A DNA stretch of 11,071 nt, taken from the NCBI GenBank assembly GCA_018661145.1, contig JABJIU010000140.1, forward strand, positions 1 through 11,071, in the 5' to 3' direction. Source of the DNA: Pseudomonadota bacterium (GTDB lineage Bacteria > Pseudomonadota > Gammaproteobacteria > Arenicellales > UBA868). Both the position numbers and the translations under genes were made by a program. Shown one piece after another: positions 6,402 to 11,071 of this stretch. Position 1 is the first letter of the stretch. The number at the start of each line of letters is the position of its first letter. The notes under the pieces were generated by a model. The model was not told the DNA's origin and did no database searches. It saw nothing but the letters and a program-made list of their open reading frames with translations.

Positions 6402-8330
6402 TCAGTGATGCAGCATCCGATCCGTCAGAGTCCGCATCTCATCTACGGACAGGTTTTCAAAATACATCCGGTGCCACAGTTCCAGGTTGAGCAGGATCCA
6501 CAACCGGAAATTGTGATCCGCTTTTCCACTGAGATGTTCATCCAGCAGCGTTTGTATTGTGACGCCGTCGAATATACCGGCCTGGACAAAACGAGACTCA
6601 GCGAAAAGATTCCGTAGAAAATGGCTGAGGTCGTTTCGCAGCCAGAGCGCGATCGGAAAACCAAAGCCCTGCTTTTCGCGGTACACCAGTTCTCGCGGCA
6701 AATACCGGGAAGACACCGACCGCAGAATATGTTTAAGTTTCATCCCCTTGAGCTTCATTTTGCCCGGAATGCCCGCGGCATACTCAACCAATCTATGGTC
6801 CACAAGGGGGGACCGGTTTTCGAGCGAGTGCGCCATGCACATCCGGTCTGCGATCACGAGCAGGTGGTCAGGCATTCGTGTCATGAGATCTGTGTAGAGC
6901 ATCCGGTCTACCAGTTCGTTGACGTTATGCGCATCAAAATGGGTCAGGATTTTTTCTCGAGAATCCTGTGAATCGAAGGTGGCTTGTGCCTCCGGGGTAA
7001 AAAGCGAGCGCTTGGCGTCGTCAGTAAAACGCAGAAAACTCATGCTGTGGGCATAACGGTCGCCACGATCGCGTAGGGACATTTCATTAAGCCAGCGCGC
7101 TTTTTGTGCAATGGCCTTGTACTGAAAGGTGTCGGGGATCAGGCGAATCAGGCGAGACATCACGGTTTGACGCAGCCAACGCGGCATGACTGCGTAGTAG
7201 TCGGCCAGACGCTGCCCAGCAAAACGGTCGTAGCCGGCAAAACTTTCGTCACCGCCGTCCCCCGAGAGGGCTACCTTGACGGTACGGCTTGCAAGCTGGG
7301 CAACCAGATACACGCCCACGCCAAAGGGGTCCGAGGGTTCATCCATGTGATGGATCATGGCTGGAATCTTGTGAATCATGTCGGACTCGACAATTTCTTC
7401 ATGTGCCTCCATCCCATAGCGCTCGGCGACCATCCTGGCGTAGGGCAGTTCATTGAACGACTGCTCCTTCACACCGATTGAAAAGACCGGGACAGGCTGA
7501 TCCTGAAGGCTTGCCATCATGGCGGAGACGGTGCCGGAGTCGATGCCGCCTGACAGGAAGGCCCCGACGCGCACGTCACTTAGCATGTGTGACTCCACCG
7601 TTTCGAGCAGGGTCTGATGCAGGCCTTCTTCGATGTCTTTTTCCGATCCAGAGTGTTTCTTCAGAAAGTCGATGTTCCAGTAGCGGTCAACCTTGACGGT
7701 TTCGTTCTCATAAACCAGTCGGCTTCCGGCGGGGAGTTTCCGGATGTCTTTGAAGAATGTGAATTCATCGGGCATGAAGCGAAGCGACATGTAATGCCAC
7801 AGCCCCTCAAGTTCCATTCGGGGCTCAATGAGTCGCGATGCCAATAGGGCTTTCACTTCTGACGCAAAGGAAAATGCCCCTGATGCCGTACTGAAGAACA
7901 GGGGTTTCTGGCCCATGTGATCGCGCGCCAACAGTAGGCGATGACGCGCACGGTCCCAGAGCGCAAAGGCAAACATGCCCTGCAGATGTTTGACGCAGTC
8001 ATCGCCGTGCTCCTCGTAAAGATGAAGGATGACCTCAACATCGGTACGGGTGCGAAAGCGATGCCCTTTTTCTGTCAGCGCTTCACGCAGGTTGGGGCTG
8101 TTGTAGATCTCTCCATTACATACCAGCACCAGGGTTTCGTCTTCATTCAGAATCGGCTGATGACCGGTTTGCAGATCGATGATACTGAGCCGGGTCTGTG
8201 CCAGTACCATAGGACCCTGGCGGAAAAAGCCCATGTCATCGGGCCCCCGGTGCACGAGCGTATCGGCCATCGCATCAATGACGGCTCGCTGTTCCGGATC
8301 TGGACTCAGGATTCCCGCAATTCCGCACAT
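6402..8330 (-). CDS. AsnB-type glutamine-dependent amidotransferase (asparagine synthase family)
   Basis: The 642-residue protein joins an N-terminal Ntn-type glutaminase to a C-terminal ATP-dependent synthetase. The glutaminase shows the nucleophile Cys2 (MCGIAGI), HRGPDD at 27-32, LSIIDL at 48-53 and NGEIYN at 72-77. The synthetase shows the ATP pyrophosphatase loop SGGIDS at 260-265, the DEPSDP segment near 330-335, LSGDGGDE at 355-362, LENRSPLVD in the last third, and KQGFGFP before the end. Ammonia from glutamine would be passed to an adenylated carboxylate. Length and the LSIIDL-TG-QP pattern resemble the surface-polysaccharide and exosortase-A-linked amidotransferases more than biosynthetic asparagine synthetase, so amidation of a uronic acid or similar precursor is a reasonable guess, not a demonstrated role. 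The start is fixed because Cys2 must follow the initiator Met, yet no Shine-Dalgarno site precedes it. It is divergent from the flippase-propeller gene. Confidence 0.93.
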   Translation of the reverse strand: MCGIAGILSPDPEQRAVIDAMADTLVHRGPDDMGFFRQGPMVLAQTRLSIIDLQTGHQPILNEDETLVLVCNGEIYNSPNLREALTEKGHRFRTRTDVEVILHLYEEHGDDCVKHLQGMFAFALWDRARHRLLLARDHMGQKPLFFSTASGAFSFASEVKALLASRLIEPRMELEGLWHYMSLRFMPDEFTFFKDIRKLPAGSRLVYENETVKVDRYWNIDFLKKHSGSEKDIEEGLHQTLLETVESHMLSDVRVGAFLSGGIDSGTVSAMMASLQDQPVPVFSIGVKEQSFNELPYARMVAERYGMEAHEEIVESDMIHKIPAMIHHMDEPSDPFGVGVYLVAQLASRTVKVALSGDGGDESFAGYDRFAGQRLADYYAVMPRWLRQTVMSRLIRLIPDTFQYKAIAQKARWLNEMSLRDRGDRYAHSMSFLRFTDDAKRSLFTPEAQATFDSQDSREKILTHFDAHNVNELVDRMLYTDLMTRMPDHLLVIADRMCMAHSLENRSPLVDHRLVEYAAGIPGKMKLKGMKLKHILRSVSSRYLPRELVYREKQGFGFPIALWLRNDLSHFLRNLFAESRFVQAGIFDGVTIQTLLDEHLSGKADHNFRLWILLNLELWHRMYFENLSVDEMRTLTDRMLHH

Positions 8331-8462
8331 ATCATGGTTGAGATTGTCAGTAGAGAAGGCTTACGTGCGGTGCGACACCAAGGGAGTCGGACGGCACGGT
8401 AGGGCCAAGAACAGACCGATTGTACGGTCTTTCGCATTTCCCGGGCATGGGATAATCACTCG
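8331..8462. promoter_or_regulatory. Divergent promoter region of the amidotransferase and flippase-propeller genes
   Basis: These 132 bases must carry signals for both outward-reading genes unless the - strand gene is read from elsewhere. Candidate -10 boxes are GATAAT at 8451-8456 (+), TACAAT at 8424-8419 (-) and GACAAT at 8348-8343 (-), but none has a good -35 box at 16-18 bases. The two outer ones lie so close to the start codons that leaders would be nearly absent. Confidence 0.4.
8413..8430. promoter_or_regulatory. Perfect 6-base inverted repeat, possible operator
   Basis: AGACCG, six bases, CGGTCT. The six central bases read TACAAT on the - strand, a near-consensus -10 hexamer directed towards the amidotransferase gene. 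A regulator bound here could cover that promoter. The repeat is short and could be chance. Confidence 0.35.
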
Positions 8463-10556
8463 ATGAGGCGACAGTCCGGAATCGCTGTTAGGCAAAGTCT
8501 GCTGCATCTGATGACAGGACTTGCCTCTTCATTGCTCCTGATGGCTGGTCTGATGTATTTGGTGGAGCGCTCCGGCAGTAAAGTGAATCTGTCGCTGGTA
8601 TTTGAATCACTAAAGGCCATATCGCTTGAGGTGCTGTTGCTGTACACGCTGGTTGTTGTGGCGAACACGCTTGCCCGCGCCGTACGTTACCGTTTGCTGG
8701 TGGATGCCCGGATCGGCGCCTCAAAAACGCGTTTCACTCCTTTACTAGTCGTGACTGCGGTACGCAATATGGTGGTGGATTTGCTACCTGCCAGAATCGG
8801 CGAGCTGGTATTTGTCGCGATGCTAAAACGGGCCTGCGCCACCCCGGCAGCCACAGGCCTTGCTGCCGTGGCGCTTAGTCTGCTGCTCGATATTGTTGTT
8901 CTCATCCCCCTGCTGGTCCTGGTGGCGCTGGTACCGCTGACCGGACCTGCCTTGCGAGAGGGATCGTTTCCGGCCGCGCTGCTATTGATCATATTGAGCG
9001 TGGTTGCTGTAGTCGTCCTGTGGCCGGGTCTTCGGGCACTGGTGCGCTGGTCCCATAACAGAAACGCTGACCGGTCGTGGATGCGTCGGCCCGTTTCTCT
9101 TTTGTCCGATATTTCAGATGCACTAATCCAGTGCCAAAGCGTGGGGATACTGGGAAGGGCTCTTGGTATGACGGTGGTGATCCGTCTACTTAAGTACGGT
9201 GGCCTCTTGCTTCTTTTTTATTCCGTCACGTCGAGTCCCGGTATGGAGGTTGTTGCGGCGAGCGTGGCCGACGTCGTCGTTGCCCTGGTCGCATCGGAAG
9301 TTGGGGCAAGCGTGCCGGTGCCGACACTGATGAGTTTTGGGGCCTATGAAGCAGGCGGTGCGGCCGCTTTGTTACTGCTGGGATATCCTCTGGCGGCCGC
9401 AGTCATGGTACTACTCACCGTGCATATTGCGAGCCAGGTACTGGATTACGTCATCGGCGGAATCTGTCTGGTTCTCTTTTTTCTCATTAGGACTGATAGT
9501 GCAGGGTATCAAAAACACAATAGTGATACCCTCCCAGCGCCATCGGGTTGGAGATGGGGCTATGTTGGGCTTGCAGCGATGGCCCTCGTTTTGGCAGCTG
9601 GTTTATTCGTTTACCAACTGGACCGCGTTCACCTGGCGCGTTCGCAGGTAGCACCTCCCCCAAATGGGCTGCCTGTAAAGGTTTCAGATGGGTCTGCGAG
9701 TGCCCCAACTGGAATCAGTGGCTGGGTTGTCTGGAGCTCGAACCGATATGGGAATCACGATATTCTCAAAATACGTCTTGAGGACCGGCGTATTAGCCGG
9801 CTGACGGATCATCCCCACACCGAGACGTTTCCGCGAATCTCTCCCAGTGGCAGTGAGATCGTGTTCATGCGCTCCAGGGAGCCTTGGGTATCGTTGCGTG
9901 ACCCGGTCAATTGGGATACTTATTTGCTGAATCTGGAGAGCGGACGTGAACGCTTACTCGCTGAGTATGCGGGTGCGCCCAGCTGGTCTGCAGACGGCCA
10001 ACACATCTATTTCCAGCGTCGTGGATCGGCATTCGTCGAGTATGAGTTATCCAGTGGCAAGGAGCGCGTACTTTTTCGCGCTGGTACTGGCGGCATTCCG
10101 GCTGGAGTGGAGTTACAAACACCTTCATTCAATGCTACATCTGAAGGGCTGGCATCAACCTGGCGCGGGGTTCAGCGAAAGACAGGGATCAATTATTCCA
10201 ACGGAACGGTGATATCCATTGGAGGAGGGTGTCAACTTACATGGTCTCCCGAAGGGCAGTTTGTCTATTGGATCGGTCACGGCGGATTGATGGAGAACCG
10301 ACTCTATCGACAGATCCCTGGTAAGGGTATGGCTGAGCCGTGGCTGGATCTTCCGACGCCCTACAGTCATGAGTACTTTCCCAAATTAAATCAGGACGGA
10401 CGGTATCTTGTGCTAGGTGCCAGCGCTGGCGGCCACGAGCACGACGTTGCTGACTATGAAATCTTTCTCTGGCTGGTGGGGGCGCCTGCCGATCAGGCGC
10501 TGCGCTTGACGTTTCACAGCGGAAACGACAACTGGCCCGATATTTATACAGATTAG
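8463..10556 (+). CDS. Flippase-like LPG-synthase-TM (UPF0104) domain fused to a periplasmic TolB/WD40-like beta-propeller
   Basis: The 697-residue product has two clear halves. Residues 12-343 form about eight membrane segments with the marks of the LPG_synthase_TM/UPF0104 family (MprF flippase domain, AglD relatives): RNMVVDLLPARIGE at 101-114, and PVP followed by FGAYEAGGAAALLLLGYP at 292-309, corresponding to the usual P-G-G-x-G-x-x-E-a block, although the glycines there are partly replaced (PVPTLMSFGAYE). An extra membrane helix at 365-384 then leads to residues 418-697, a run of beta-propeller repeats: SNRYGNHDI, SPSGSEIVFMR (460-470), SWSADGQHIYF (508-517), LTWSPEGQFVYWI (592-604), FPKLNQDGRYLVLG (639-652) and NWPDIY at the end, in the style of PD40/TolB propellers. 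The odd extra helix would place the propeller in the periplasm. The likely role is moving or handling a lipid-linked envelope precursor, with the propeller as a binding or sensing module; this is inference. No strong ribosome site: GGGA lies 10 bases before ATG. The gene is divergent from the amidotransferase and converges on the last gene. Confidence 0.85.
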   Translation: MRRQSGIAVRQSLLHLMTGLASSLLLMAGLMYLVERSGSKVNLSLVFESLKAISLEVLLLYTLVVVANTLARAVRYRLLVDARIGASKTRFTPLLVVTAVRNMVVDLLPARIGELVFVAMLKRACATPAATGLAAVALSLLLDIVVLIPLLVLVALVPLTGPALREGSFPAALLLIILSVVAVVVLWPGLRALVRWSHNRNADRSWMRRPVSLLSDISDALIQCQSVGILGRALGMTVVIRLLKYGGLLLLFYSVTSSPGMEVVAASVADVVVALVASEVGASVPVPTLMSFGAYEAGGAAALLLLGYPLAAAVMVLLTVHIASQVLDYVIGGICLVLFFLIRTDSAGYQKHNSDTLPAPSGWRWGYVGLAAMALVLAAGLFVYQLDRVHLARSQVAPPPNGLPVKVSDGSASAPTGISGWVVWSSNRYGNHDILKIRLEDRRISRLTDHPHTETFPRISPSGSEIVFMRSREPWVSLRDPVNWDTYLLNLESGRERLLAEYAGAPSWSADGQHIYFQRRGSAFVEYELSSGKERVLFRAGTGGIPAGVELQTPSFNATSEGLASTWRGVQRKTGINYSNGTVISIGGGCQLTWSPEGQFVYWIGHGGLMENRLYRQIPGKGMAEPWLDLPTPYSHEYFPKLNQDGRYLVLGASAGGHEHDVADYEIFLWLVGAPADQALRLTFHSGNDNWPDIYTD

Positions 10557-10581
10557 ATTATCTTACAACGGCTTTCAGGCG

Positions 10582-11071
10582 CTAATGGTCATCGCTACGA
10601 GACCTGAAAATACGAAAATAATAAGGCCAGCGAGTGATCGATAGCGGCGCTACCGAGAGCGATCGAAGCAGAATCTTCTGACCGCTTACATTAGTTGGGT
10701 CGAGGCGAAGCCGTTTGCATTTACCAGTTCCGACTGGTAACACAAGTGAATTTTCCCCTGGTTCAAATTTTGTCGTTATCGAGGATTGACCCATCTGGTC
10801 AACGAAGCGTCCGCCATCCGACCAGAAGAACTGCAAAATCCCTGGACCATCGCTTCGCATATTGATCTTGAGGATATTATTTGTCTGAAAATATTTACAA
10901 ACGGATGGGGCGAAATGTATCTGACCGTCGTTGCTCGTTGTCTGCATATGCCAGCCGCTTTCGTCAATTGCTAGTTCAATATTCTCTGTAACTAGAATAG
11001 ACGTTGCCGTTGTTAGGTCGAGGTACCGGAAACCCTCTCCCAACCCCAACACTTTAGCCGGGGGATCGTAG
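10582..11071 (-). CDS. C-terminal part of an uncharacterised protein with a predicted beta-sandwich (5' end outside window)
   Basis: The frame is open from the TAG at 10584-10582 to the right edge, so at least 162 residues belong to a gene that starts beyond the window; the GTG at 11052 is not needed as a start, since the residues before it (YDPPAK) continue in frame. I do not recognise a named protein. The segment from SGWHMQ through LLRSLSV alternates short hydrophobic strands and contains ILQFFWSDGG and, further on, KRLRLDPTNVSGQ. This 'g-lq-FW ... lRlDP' pattern is familiar from C-terminal beta-sandwich, carbohydrate-binding-like domains in large polysaccharide-biosynthesis and membrane glycosyltransferase proteins. 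The tail is basic and aromatic (RWPYYFRIFRSRSDDH). Base composition is lower in GC than the housekeeping genes: 19 of 60 bases at 10861-10920 against 38 of 60 at 2221-2280 in argH. It converges on the flippase-propeller gene with 25 bases between stops. Confidence 0.65.
   Translation of the reverse strand, partial: YDPPAKVLGLGEGFRYLDLTTATSILVTENIELAIDESGWHMQTTSNDGQIHFAPSVCKYFQTNNILKINMRSDGPGILQFFWSDGGRFVDQMGQSSITTKFEPGENSLVLPVGTGKCKRLRLDPTNVSGQKILLRSLSVAPLSITRWPYYFRIFRSRSDDH

Noticed and set aside
7941..8402. 153-codon open frame on the + strand
   Set aside because: It is antisense to the N-terminal glutaminase part of the amidotransferase, whose motifs are all intact; no ribosome site or recognisable domain.
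11050..11052. GTG as the start of the last - strand gene
   Set aside because: The frame remains open to the window edge and no ribosome site is seen before the GTG, so the gene most likely begins outside the window.
1..11071. Mobile elements, CRISPR, tRNA or rRNA genes
   Set aside because: No transposase or integrase frame, no spaced direct repeats, and no tRNA- or rRNA-like sequence was recognised by reading; the gaps between genes are all under 135 bases.

Overview
The window looks like a chromosomal segment of a moderately GC-rich gammaproteobacterium. The markers are a polA end converging on engB, a divergent diheme cytochrome c4 gene (the polA/engB/c4 neighbourhood known from pseudomonads and relatives), and an argH-lptM-lysA run encoding an LptM-type lipoprotein. 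The sequence alone does not allow a genus call.

Layout. Bases 1-469 hold the C-terminal end of DNA polymerase I (+). 479-1135 is engB (-), tail to tail with polA. 1228-1830 is cytochrome c4 (+). 1911-4741 is a tight operon-like run of argH, lptM and lysA (+). At 4758 the content changes: a polytopic GT-C-like membrane glycosyltransferase follows lysA almost without a gap, where many relatives have dapF. 6402-8330 (-) is an AsnB-type glutamine amidotransferase. 8463-10556 (+) is a very unusual single reading frame joining an LPG-synthase-TM/UPF0104-type lipid flippase-like domain to a periplasmic TolB/WD40-like beta-propeller. From 10582 to the window edge (-) runs the C-terminal part of an AT-richer open frame with a predicted beta-sandwich, whose start lies outside the window.

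Interpretation. The left half is housekeeping: DNA repair, ribosome assembly, respiration, arginine and lysine synthesis, LPS export. The right half reads as part of a cell-surface glycan locus. The proposed division of labour is a periplasmic-side GT-C glycosyltransferase, a cytoplasmic amidotransferase that could amidate a uronic acid or make an amide-bearing precursor, and a flippase-like protein carrying its own periplasmic propeller. This joint role is inference from family and neighbourhood; no substrate can be read from the sequence. The most novel item is the flippase-propeller fusion. No gene-free stretch exceeds 300 bases, and I saw no tRNA, rRNA, CRISPR array, insertion sequence or convincing intrinsic terminator.
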